In this document: positions 1 to 5,774 of the stretch, piece by piece
Numbering within the stretch: the first letter of the stretch is position 1
How the letters are laid out: the number at the start of each line of letters is the position of its first letter
NCBI GenBank assembly: GCA_013298265.1
Contig: JAAFHE010000049.1
Span: 1-11,787, forward strand
Direction of reading: 5' to 3'
Length of the DNA: 11,787 nucleotides
Origin: Lysobacterales bacterium
GTDB lineage: Bacteria; Pseudomonadota; Gammaproteobacteria; Xanthomonadales; Rhodanobacteraceae
The notes under the pieces: model-generated
Seen by the model: the letters and a program-made list of their open reading frames with translations, nothing else
Told to the model about the DNA's origin: nothing
Database searches by the model: none
Program-made: the position numbers and the translations under genes

Positions 1-269
1 TGCTCGGCGTGACGGGCCAGTCCGTCTACAACTGGGAACAGAAGAAATCCACGCCACGTGCGGCCCAGCTCATTCAACTCAGTCAGCTGCGTTCACTCGG
101 CAAGAAAGCGGTGCGTGCGCAGCTTGAAAGCGGCACTGCGGTAGCGGTCGAGGCGGAGCAGCCGGCACGCGGGCGCAAACCGCGCAAGGCCGCGGAGGAA
201 AAGCCGGTGCGTTCGCGCCGGCCGCGCCGTACCAAGGCCGAGATCGCCGCAGCGGCCGCAGCTGAGTAA
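1..269 (+). CDS. XRE-type HTH DNA-binding protein, C-terminal part, with basic tail
   Basis: This is the 3' end of a gene that begins before the window; the frame is already open at base 3 and stops at TAA 267-269. The first visible residues, LGVTGQSVYNWEQKKSTPR, are the second half of an XRE-like helix-turn-helix: a 'GVSGQSIYKWE'-type recognition helix followed by the 'LRSLGKKA' helix. From memory, this matches a proteobacterial family with an N-terminal coiled coil and a C-terminal HTH, so roughly 100 residues are probably missing. Unusually, about 35 residues follow the HTH and are rich in Arg, Lys, Ala and Pro, with RGRKPRK and SRRPRRTK, then end in an Ala run. RGRKP resembles an AT-hook core and the tail resembles histone-H1-like tails, which suggests nonspecific DNA contact (inference). 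The GTG at base 9 is internal and not a start. Targets are unknown. The gene converges on the epimerase gene. Confidence 0.8.
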   Translation, partial: LGVTGQSVYNWEQKKSTPRAAQLIQLSQLRSLGKKAVRAQLESGTAVAVEAEQPARGRKPRKAAEEKPVRSRRPRRTKAEIAAAAAAE

Positions 270-301
270 GAACTCGTGCGGCTCTGGTGCTGCACCGTTG
301 C

Positions 302-1192
302 TCACCGCAATGCCAGTGCTGCCGTCTTCGGCGGCAGCACTTCCGACGACTCTGCATCGAGCATCTGCAGTACCTCTGCGTAGCCGTAGCGCGGCTGCCA
401 TCGGAGGGACTGCATCGCCGCAAACGGCGCGTAGACGCGGTCGATCGAACGTGGCAGCGGCCAGCCACGGGCGGCGAAGGCGGCAGCCAGCGCTGGTGCG
501 CGCCGTCTCAGCACCGCTGGCGCGTCGCGCAGCAGCTCCTCGACATCGTCTTCCTCGAACGGCGTTGCGCCGGAGACGATATAGCGCTCCAGCCCCGGCG
601 TATCGCGCCGCAGCGCCAATGCATGCGCGTCAGCGACATCGCGCGCGTCCACGCCACGATACAGCCGGTAGGCAGCCATCAGCGGTGCCGATTCCGGAAA
701 GCAGCGGGACATGCGCAGGGCAGTCACGCACAAGCCCTGGCGAGCAAGTCCGGCCAGCCCTTGCTCGGCGGCGATCTTGCTGCGGTGATAGATGGTGGTC
801 GGCTGCGGCGCAAGTGCCTCGTCCACCCAGACCGCCCGCGTCGGATGTCGGCTCGCGGCGCCGTACAGCGCCGTCGTGCTCGTGAAGACGAGTCGCCTCA
901 CGCCGGCGTGCGCCGCCGTTTGCGCGAGCAGGATCGTCGAACGCACGTTGACGTGTTCGAACTCAGCGTCCGTGCACAGTCCTACATGTGGCGCGTGCAG
1001 CGCGGCGGTATGGATAACTGCGTCCACATCGCGGACGGCGCGCCGCAGCAGGAAAGGGTCGCCGATATCGCCGGTGAGATCGACCGTGGATGCCGGCACG
1101 CGGTCGAGGCCGATGACCTCATGCTCGCGCGCGAGCCGCACATACACCGCGCGGCCTATGCGGCCCGCAGCGCCGGTCACGAGCACTCTCAC
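302..1192 (-). CDS. NAD-dependent epimerase/dehydratase (extended SDR family)
   Basis: A soluble extended short-chain dehydrogenase of 296 aa. The N-terminal Rossmann fold has the GAAGRIG dinucleotide loop at residues 7-13 and an Asp (D30) at the end of beta-2, which favours NAD(H) over NADP(H). The catalytic set is visible as S105 in FTSTTALYG and the YxxxK pair Y135/K139 in IYHRSK. The substrate is probably a nucleotide sugar or sugar acid, but the C-terminal half gives no specific clue. The frame is open further upstream to 1447, but that extension overlaps the Hpt gene and is low-complexity Arg/Pro sequence. The GTG at 1192 places the Rossmann motif at the usual distance from the start and has AGGGG about 10 nt upstream. 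It follows the Hpt gene by 61 nt on the same strand, so co-transcription is likely. Epimerase family is confident; substrate is unknown. Confidence 0.85.
   Translation of the reverse strand: MRVLVTGAAGRIGRAVYVRLAREHEVIGLDRVPASTVDLTGDIGDPFLLRRAVRDVDAVIHTAALHAPHVGLCTDAEFEHVNVRSTILLAQTAAHAGVRRLVFTSTTALYGAASRHPTRAVWVDEALAPQPTTIYHRSKIAAEQGLAGLARQGLCVTALRMSRCFPESAPLMAAYRLYRGVDARDVADAHALALRRDTPGLERYIVSGATPFEEDDVEELLRDAPAVLRRRAPALAAAFAARGWPLPRSIDRVYAPFAAMQSLRWQPRYGYAEVLQMLDAESSEVLPPKTAALALR
315..341. terminator. 10-bp hairpin at convergent gene ends (possible terminator)
   Basis: Perfect inverted repeat: AGTGCTGCCG at 315-324 pairs with CGGCAGCACT at 332-341 across a 7-nt loop. It lies in the last codons of the epimerase gene and 45 nt past the stop of the HTH gene, so it could form in either transcript. 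Neither side has a T-tract, so intrinsic termination is doubtful. A stabilising 3' stem, or simple codon-driven chance in GC-rich DNA, is equally possible. Confidence 0.3.
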
Positions 1193-1253
1193 GATGCCGC
1201 TGCCCCTGCGCTGGCGACAACAGGGCAGGCGCACAGATGCGATCCAGCGAAGT

Positions 1254-1937
1254 TCATCGGGGCGCGGAATCGTCCGGGTCGTGCTTGCCGGTATTTGTCG
1301 GGTCGAGTCGCGGCAGCGGGTAGCGGCTGTCGCTGCGGCTGGCTGCGGTCCGCACTGCGCGAACGGCTTGCGCCGCGGCCCCTGCGCCGGCGTCGACCGG
1401 GGCGTCGGTGTCGCCGGTACGTGGCGGTCGTAGGACGGCGCGGTCACTCTTGATCAGCCGGTCCGCAGTTTTCATGATGGCGGCGGTATCCACGCGCGGC
1501 GCGCGCTGGCCTTCGAACTGGGCGAGCAGTTCGGGCAGCGCGCCGACGGCCTGCTCCACCACCGCCACGACCGCTGCGTCCGGCATCATCGATTTGTCGA
1601 TCACGCGGTCGAGCAGACGCTCGAAGCGCGCATTGAAGTCGCCGAGCGTCGTCGCGCCGACCATTCGGCTGCTGCCCTTGAGCGTATGGAAGGAGCGGCG
1701 CAGCGGCATCAACCGGCCAAGACTGGCCGGGGCGGCTTTCCATAGCATCAGGTTGCGGCGCAGGTTGCCGATCTCGGATTTCACTTCCGTGATGAACACG
1801 CCGCGTAGTTCGTCGTCGACTTCGTCCATGCTGCCGCCGATGCGCGTCGTCGCCGACGGGCGCGACTGGCGCTGGCCCAGCCAGACGCCGAGGCTGATCA
1901 GGACTAATGCGACGGCGGAAAACAGCAGATAGATCAT
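1254..1937 (-). CDS. membrane-anchored Hpt (histidine phosphotransfer) domain protein, ChpA/PilL-like
   Basis: A 227-aa protein. Residues 2-20 form one hydrophobic N-terminal anchor (IYLLFSAVALVLISLGVWL), followed by a short basic stretch and an Hpt domain at about residues 37-142. The phospho-accepting histidine is H84 in RRSFHTLKGSSRMVG. The flanking pattern, FHTLKGS-RMVGA-LG-F then LLDRVID, resembles the Hpt domains of the type IV pilus chemotaxis kinases ChpA/PilL. No kinase, receiver or CheW domain is present. The last ~75 residues look disordered and Ala/Arg/Asp-rich. The protein probably accepts or relays phosphate at the inner membrane between a kinase and receivers encoded elsewhere (inference). 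The start at 1937 is preferred over an in-frame start at 1994 because GGAGG sits 8 nt before it and the anchor begins there. The epimerase follows 61 nt downstream. Confidence 0.8.
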   Translation of the reverse strand: MIYLLFSAVALVLISLGVWLGQRQSRPSATTRIGGSMDEVDDELRGVFITEVKSEIGNLRRNLMLWKAAPASLGRLMPLRRSFHTLKGSSRMVGATTLGDFNARFERLLDRVIDKSMMPDAAVVAVVEQAVGALPELLAQFEGQRAPRVDTAAIMKTADRLIKSDRAVLRPPRTGDTDAPVDAGAGAAAQAVRAVRTAASRSDSRYPLPRLDPTNTGKHDPDDSAPR

Positions 1938-2264
1938 GAAGTCCGCCTCCCCGACGGGACGTGATGCGCCGGAAGTCTTTTTACCGGCGCACACCGCCGC
2001 TTGTCCACGCGTAAGGATTTTTCGGCGCCGCTGCGGTCGCAGACCGTAGCTGGAAAAATATACCGGCGAACCGCATTCGGGCTGTGTGGCGGACTCTGTC
2101 GCCGCGCCGCCCTATCAATCTGGCGTGGGACCGCCCGCGCGTCGGCGTCAAACCGGGCAGGCTCTACCGGGCTAAAGCCGGTTGTAACGATAGTGCCGGC
2201 TGGCGAGCGGGCAGGTGCTGCCCGGCTGGTGGCAGGGACGATAGGACTGCAGCAGTAAGCGACG
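1938..2264. other. gene-free region upstream of the Hpt gene
   Basis: With the terminator hairpin that follows, this makes a 370-bp gap between the Hpt start and the Yip1-family stop. I find no convincing gene. Frames open on the plus strand (for example from TTG 2001) have no Shine-Dalgarno sequence and no recognisable protein content. The stretch should hold the Hpt promoter. On the minus strand the only AT-rich candidate is TATATT (2062-2057), without a good -35. An inverted repeat GCGCCGG (1966-1972)/CCGGCGC (1984-1990) with an 11-nt A/T-containing loop lies 29 nt before the Hpt start codon, in the presumed leader. Other small palindromes occur near 2031-2046 and 2208-2224. Confidence 0.5.
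2187..2244. repeat. paired short direct repeats around a hairpin
   Basis: ACGATAG occurs at 2187-2193 and 2238-2244, and CCGGCTGG at 2196-2203 and 2222-2229. Between the two inner copies is a 6-bp stem, CGGGCA 2208-2213 with TGCCCG 2219-2224. The arrangement is outer repeat, inner repeat, hairpin, inner repeat, outer repeat. It lies in non-coding DNA between the Hpt and Yip1-family genes. Function unknown; it could be a regulator-binding array, a small structured RNA, or chance in GC-rich sequence. Confidence 0.35.
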
Positions 2265-2296
2265 CGGGACCCGGCTCCGGGCGGAGCCGGGTCCCG
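2265..2296 (-). terminator. strong 14-bp hairpin after the Yip1-family gene
   Basis: A perfect inverted repeat: CGGGACCCGGCTCC at 2265-2278 pairs with GGAGCCGGGTCCCG at 2283-2296 around a 4-nt GGGC loop. It starts 11 nt past the stop codon of the minus-strand Yip1-family gene, the usual place for a terminator. No T-run follows on either strand, so it may act as a 3'-end stabiliser or as a U-less terminator instead of a classical intrinsic one. Confidence 0.55.
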
Positions 2297-2307
2297 GCTG
2301 CAGCGCG

Positions 2308-2895
2308 TCAGCCGCGTATTCCGGCCGTGCCTATGGCAGCGCCGATCGTGATCGCGGCGACGATGGCGCCGATGATCCACGACAGCACGATGGCGATCAC
2401 GAGCACGACGGCGAAATAGCCGCCGGTCTTCTCGGGCGGTGACTTCATCGTATGCGGCAGCGCGAAATACAGCTGCACCAGCGCGTAGATGCTGCCGGCC
2501 AGGGCGATGATCCAGCCAATCAGCGGAATGATCAGGAAGATGCCGGCGACCCAACTGGCCGTATTGGCATAGGCCGCCGTCTTCAGTGCCTGGATCTGGC
2601 TCTTCTGCGCGCCGAAGGTCGGCGCCAGCGCGTCGATGATCAGTGCCACGACAAACACCATGCCGAGGGCCAAGGCATAGGTCAGGATCATCACCATGAA
2701 GCTCAAGCCGATGCCGAGAGGGCTGAACACGGCGCTGCTGAGGAAGCCGAACACAGCGGGGATCGCGGCCAGAATCATGACGTAGCCGGTGTACAACTTG
2801 GCGATGTCGGTCTGTTCCTGCGCGATGACCGGCCATTCCGTCTTGGGCGAAAGCAATACGTTCTTGACACGCTCGATGAGCTTATTGATATCCAT
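2308..2895 (-). CDS. Yip1-family polytopic membrane protein
   Basis: A 195-aa integral membrane protein. A short amphipathic N-terminus (MDINKLIERVKNVLLSPKTEWPVIAQE) with the 'P..EW..IA.E' pattern typical of bacterial Yip1-domain proteins is followed by about five hydrophobic segments at residues 35-53, 63-90, 112-131, 133-147 and 161-186. A polar loop lies around 150-160 (SPPEKTGG). Length and layout fit the bacterial family, whose biochemical role is not established; some members are linked to membrane organisation or transport. ATG 2895 has GGGAG 4-5 nt upstream. The gene is monocistronic in this window: divergent from the zinc-finger gene, closed by a strong hairpin, and next to a gene-free stretch. 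A possible -10 (TAGAAT, minus strand, 2961-2956) lies about 60 nt before the start, with no clear -35. Confidence 0.85.
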   Translation of the reverse strand: MDINKLIERVKNVLLSPKTEWPVIAQEQTDIAKLYTGYVMILAAIPAVFGFLSSAVFSPLGIGLSFMVMILTYALALGMVFVVALIIDALAPTFGAQKSQIQALKTAAYANTASWVAGIFLIIPLIGWIIALAGSIYALVQLYFALPHTMKSPPEKTGGYFAVVLVIAIVLSWIIGAIVAAITIGAAIGTAGIRG

Positions 2896-3029
2896 GGATC
2901 TCCCAACCCCAGTCTAGGGTGGCTCAGGGGCGCGGCCACCGGCGCAAACAGGCCGATTCTAGCCGTGTATGGGAACAGGAATGCGACGTTGTGATCGCAA
3001 GCCTCCAGTGAGCAGTTGCCGGCACAAAG

Positions 3030-3045
3030 TGTGCATCGGATCACA
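3030..3045. promoter_or_regulatory. candidate CRP/Clp/Vfr-type operator
   Basis: TGTGC-ATCGGA-TCACA matches the CRP-family consensus TGTGA-N6-TCACA at 9 of 10 positions with exact spacing. It lies in the 199-bp divergent region between the Yip1-family gene and the zinc-finger/GT4 genes, 49 nt before the ATG at 3095. A further half-site TGTGATC at 2990-2996 pairs as a distant inverted repeat with GATCACA 3039-3045. A possible extended -10, TGC-TAGACT, ends at 3064; relative to it the site would sit near -33, which suits repression or an unusual activator position. Which promoter it controls is unresolved. Confidence 0.4.
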
Positions 3046-3094
3046 GGATGTGAACTGCTAGACTCGTGGGCTCACGCGTTTTTCCGGAACCTTC

Positions 3095-3304
3095 ATGACC
3101 AGAACCAACCCCTCGGCGGCGAATACCCGTCCCGCCAATGCCGAGAACCGTTACGAAGTGACGCAGGCGGACCTGCCATTGTCCTGCCCGATGCCCGGCA
3201 TGAGCCTGTGGAACTCGCATCCCCGGGTCTACCTGCCCATCGAGGACGAGGGGGGCGAGTCGGTGTGCGCCTACTGCGGCGCGCGCTATGTACTGAAAGG
3301 CTGA
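3095..3304 (+). CDS. CHCC zinc-finger protein (NDUFS6-like)
   Basis: A small soluble protein of 69 aa. It matches the zf-CHCC family (bacterial relatives of the complex I subunit NDUFS6). The likely zinc ligands are C31, H42, C58 and C61, seen as LPLSCP, SHPRVYLPI and VCAYCGARYVL. The Asn/Ala-rich first 20 residues look flexible and the metal site fills the rest, as is normal for the family. Bacterial members are common next to LPS core genes or amino-acid aminotransferase genes (from memory), but their function is not settled; here the protein stands at the head of a glycan cluster. The ATG has only a weak GGAA-type ribosome site. The stop is 10 nt before the GTG of the GT4 gene, so the two are almost surely co-transcribed and perhaps translationally coupled. 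The divergent region upstream contains a CRP-like palindrome. Confidence 0.9.
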   Translation: MTRTNPSAANTRPANAENRYEVTQADLPLSCPMPGMSLWNSHPRVYLPIEDEGGESVCAYCGARYVLKG

Positions 3305-3314
3305 TCGGATTTTC

Positions 3315-4460
3315 GTGCAGGGGCGCCGGCTCACTGTGGTGCAACTGGTCCCTGCCCTGGAAACGGGTGGTGTGGAGAGGTCAGCGCTCGAAGTCGGTGC
3401 CGCGCTTGTCGCGGCCGGGCACCGTTCGATCGTCGTCTCTGCCGGTGGGCGGCTGGTGCCGCAGCTACTGGCCGAGGGCAGTGAGCATGTCCAGCGCTCC
3501 ATCGGCGCGAAATCGCTGCTCAGTCTGCGCCATATTTCCGGCCTGCGCGGCCTGTTCAACGAATTCAAGCCGGACATCGTGCACGCGCGTTCGCGTCTGC
3601 CGGCCTGGCTGGCGCATTTTGCGCTGAAGAATGCACCGGCCTCGATGCACTTTGTCACGACCGCGCATGGGCTCAATACGCCCGGCCGCTACAGCGCGAT
3701 CATGACCCGTGGCGAGCGCGTCATCGCCGTGTCGCATACGGTGCGCGATTTCCTGATCAGTCACTACGAGATTGATCCTGAGCGCATCGTCGTCATTCCG
3801 CGCGGCATCGACCTTGACGAGTTTCCCTACGGTCATCGTCCCGACGACGAATGGCTGCGCACGTTCTTCGAAGAGTACCCGCGCTTGCGCGGTGCGCCGC
3901 TGCTGACCCTCCCGGGCCGCGGCACGCGCATCAAGGGCCATGCGGACGCGGTCGAGCTGATCGCGGCGCTGAAGACGCGCGGTATCGCAACGCGGCTGCT
4001 GCTGCTTGGCGTCGTCGAAGCAGGGCGCGGCAACTATGTCGCGGAGCTGCAGCGGCTGGCCGAAGAGCGCGGCGTCGCCGACGACGTGGTGTTCGCCAGG
4101 CCACGCGCGGACGTGCGCGACGTGTATGCGGCCAGCGCTCTCGTGCTGCAGCTGTCGAACAAGCCCGAAGCGTTCGGCCGCACGGTCATCGAGGCGCTTT
4201 CCCTGTGCCGGCCCGTGCTTGGCTACGCCCATGGCGGTGTCGGCGAACTCCTGACCGAGCTGTATCCGTCCGGACGCGTGCCGTTCGACGACTTCGGTCG
4301 CCTGGTCGAGCGCGCCGCGGAGCTGCTGCGTCTCGCGCCGGCGATTCCGCCACTGCGGCGTTACCAGCTCGCCGACATGCAGCGTGCGACGCTGGCGCTG
4401 TACAACGCACTCGTGAACGGTGACGCGGCCAGCCTACGCTCGAGCTATGCGATGAGCTGA
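3315..4460 (+). CDS. GT4-family (GT-B fold) glycosyltransferase
   Basis: A retaining GT-B glycosyltransferase of 381 aa, acting at the cytoplasmic face of the inner membrane on an LPS-core-like acceptor (inferred from neighbours). The N-terminal domain starts LTVVQLVPALETGGVERS, with the Gly-Gly loop at residues 18-19 typical of GT4 acceptor domains. The linker to the nucleotide-sugar domain follows 'VIPRGIDLDEF'. The C-terminal domain has LTLPGRGTRIKGH and the EX7E donor-binding motif E285-E293 in KPEAFGRTVIEA. Length is normal for the family. It lacks recognisable identity to WaaG, so no symbol is given; donor and acceptor are unknown. The start is GTG 3315, the only one giving the standard N-terminus. 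Its ribosome site is weak, consistent with coupling to the zinc-finger gene 10 nt upstream. The ligase gene begins 48 nt after its stop. Confidence 0.88.
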   Translation: MQGRRLTVVQLVPALETGGVERSALEVGAALVAAGHRSIVVSAGGRLVPQLLAEGSEHVQRSIGAKSLLSLRHISGLRGLFNEFKPDIVHARSRLPAWLAHFALKNAPASMHFVTTAHGLNTPGRYSAIMTRGERVIAVSHTVRDFLISHYEIDPERIVVIPRGIDLDEFPYGHRPDDEWLRTFFEEYPRLRGAPLLTLPGRGTRIKGHADAVELIAALKTRGIATRLLLLGVVEAGRGNYVAELQRLAEERGVADDVVFARPRADVRDVYAASALVLQLSNKPEAFGRTVIEALSLCRPVLGYAHGGVGELLTELYPSGRVPFDDFGRLVERAAELLRLAPAIPPLRRYQLADMQRATLALYNALVNGDAASLRSSYAMS

Positions 4461-4492
4461 TGACTGCCGGCAGCTCGCGGGCACGGCTGGGC

Positions 4493-4498
4493 TATCAT
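4493..4498 (+). promoter_or_regulatory. possible -10 element before the ligase-like gene
   Basis: TATCAT lies 10 nt before the ATG at 4509, with no Shine-Dalgarno sequence between (CCGCCCCGC). If this is a -10 box, the transcript would start only a few bases before the ATG, giving a leaderless or near-leaderless mRNA. No acceptable -35 is seen at 16-18 nt upstream, so the call is weak. The alternative is read-through from the GT4 gene. A perfect 10-nt palindrome CTGCCGGCAG lies just upstream at 4464-4473. Confidence 0.22.
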
Positions 4499-4508
4499 CC
4501 CGCCCCGC

Positions 4509-5774
4509 ATGAGTACTCCCTCGCTGCGCGAACGCCTCGCGTCCCTGTTCCCTGTTGCGCTGCTCCCGCTATGGGCGCTGCTGCTGCTGTTGCCGCTCGG
4601 GCGCAGCGCGGAATTCGGGGTCGTGCTTTGCCTGGCCGGGAGCGTCGCCCTGGTGTGGCGCGATCCGCAAGTCTGGCCGTCGCGTGCACGCTGGCAGCTA
4701 TTCGTGGTGCTTTGGGCCTGCTACGCCGGTGCCGCTACGCTTTCGGCGGTCGACGCGGTCAATCTTTCCAAGAGCTGGGGCACCGTGCTCGCCGCGCTGC
4801 GCCTGTTGCCGCTGGGTCTCTATGCGCTGCTGGTCGCGTATACGCCGGCACGGCATGCGACGCTGCAGCGCGGCGTCGCGCTCATCCTCGCGCTGTGGCT
4901 GCTCGATGCGTGGGTGCAGGCGCTGACCGGCTGGAGCCTGGCCGGAGCGCCCGAAGCTGAGCGGCTCAGCGGTGTGTTCGGCAGCGACAACCTCAAGCTC
5001 GGTCCCGTCCTGGCGACGCTGTCGCCGTTCCTGCTGCTCGTCGCGCGAGAGCAGTGGGGCCGGCGTGGACTGGCCACCGCGTTTGTCTTCGTGCTCGTGC
5101 CGGTGCTGCTGGCCGGTTCGCGCGCAAGCTGGTTCGCACTCGCCCTCGTCGCGCTCGCGCTGCTGTGGCGCGAAGCCCGGCGGCCACTGCACTTCGCCGC
5201 CGCGGTCACGGGGCTCGCGTTCGTACTGGCGGCATCGGTATTTGTCGCGGCGCATAGCTACGACGCTTTCGACACGCGCCTGCAGCGCACACTGCAGGCG
5301 CTGGACGGTTCGCCGGGTGAAGTCGACTTTGCGCTCGCCGGTCGCGCGCAGATCTGGCAGACCTCGTTGCGGATGATCGAGGCGCATCCGATCAACGGCG
5401 TCGGTGTGCGCGGTTTCCGCTATGCCTACGCTCAACACGCGGGGCCTGGCGACGGCTTCGTGCAGGCTGACGGCAGCGGCGCCGCGCATGCGCATCAGTG
5501 GGTGCTGGAAGTGCTCAGCGAAACCGGAGCGCTGGGGCTGCTGCTGTGGCTCGCGGGCATCAGCGTGGCGCTACGTGCCTGGTGGCGCGCGTCGGCAGCG
5601 CAGCGCGCCGCCGCCGCCGCGCCCGGCCTCGCGCTGGTCGCAATGGCATTTCCGCTGAATACCCATCTTGCCTTCTACTCGGCCTGGTGGGGACTGCTGT
5701 TCTGGTGGCTGATCGCGCAGTTCTGCGCGGCCCTGGCGAGTGCGGATACGGACGAGGCGACGGCCGATGCGTGA
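4509..5774 (+). CDS. O-antigen ligase/polymerase-like membrane protein (Wzy_C / WaaL type)
   Basis: A 421-aa polytopic inner-membrane protein with roughly 10-12 hydrophobic segments and one large periplasmic loop (about residues 250-330), the layout of the WaaL/Wzy superfamily that transfers undecaprenyl-linked glycans. Diagnostic features: GSRASW (203-208), whose R205 corresponds to the conserved Arg of the family; GRAQIW (278-283); the HPINGVGVRGF stretch (293-303); and AHAHQWVLEVLSETGALG, where H329 and E338 fit the conserved His/Glu of the large loop. Family members include O-antigen ligases, polymerases and protein glycan ligases, which cannot be told apart from sequence alone. The LPS-type neighbours favour WaaL or a related ligase. 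ATG 4509 is the first start in the frame and has no ribosome site. The 3' end overlaps the next gene by 8 nt, indicating an operon with the GT2 enzyme. Confidence 0.88.
   Translation: MSTPSLRERLASLFPVALLPLWALLLLLPLGRSAEFGVVLCLAGSVALVWRDPQVWPSRARWQLFVVLWACYAGAATLSAVDAVNLSKSWGTVLAALRLLPLGLYALLVAYTPARHATLQRGVALILALWLLDAWVQALTGWSLAGAPEAERLSGVFGSDNLKLGPVLATLSPFLLLVAREQWGRRGLATAFVFVLVPVLLAGSRASWFALALVALALLWREARRPLHFAAAVTGLAFVLAASVFVAAHSYDAFDTRLQRTLQALDGSPGEVDFALAGRAQIWQTSLRMIEAHPINGVGVRGFRYAYAQHAGPGDGFVQADGSGAAHAHQWVLEVLSETGALGLLLWLAGISVALRAWWRASAAQRAAAAAPGLALVAMAFPLNTHLAFYSAWWGLLFWWLIAQFCAALASADTDEATADA

Noticed and set aside
1193..1447. N-terminal extension of the epimerase
   Set aside because: It overlaps the Hpt coding sequence, lacks family similarity, and precedes the normal Rossmann start by 85 residues.
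287..1453. 388-codon plus-strand frame opposite the epimerase
   Set aside because: Antisense shadow with no recognisable domain; the minus-strand frame has an intact Rossmann loop and YxxxK.
2031..2046. Overlapping mini-hairpins (CTGCG-GT-CGCAG and CGGTC-GCA-GACCG) as a switch
   Set aside because: Stems of 5 bp with 2-3-nt loops are too small to support an alternative-fold regulator.
2001..2258. 85-codon plus-strand frame in the gap upstream of the Hpt gene
   Set aside because: TTG start, no ribosome site, no recognisable domain and Arg/Ala-rich composition typical of random GC-rich frames.
5605..5630. GCC/CGC-rich run in the ligase-like gene that looks like a simple repeat
   Set aside because: It encodes a short Ala run in a loop near the C-terminus and is imperfect; not a tandem repeat of note.
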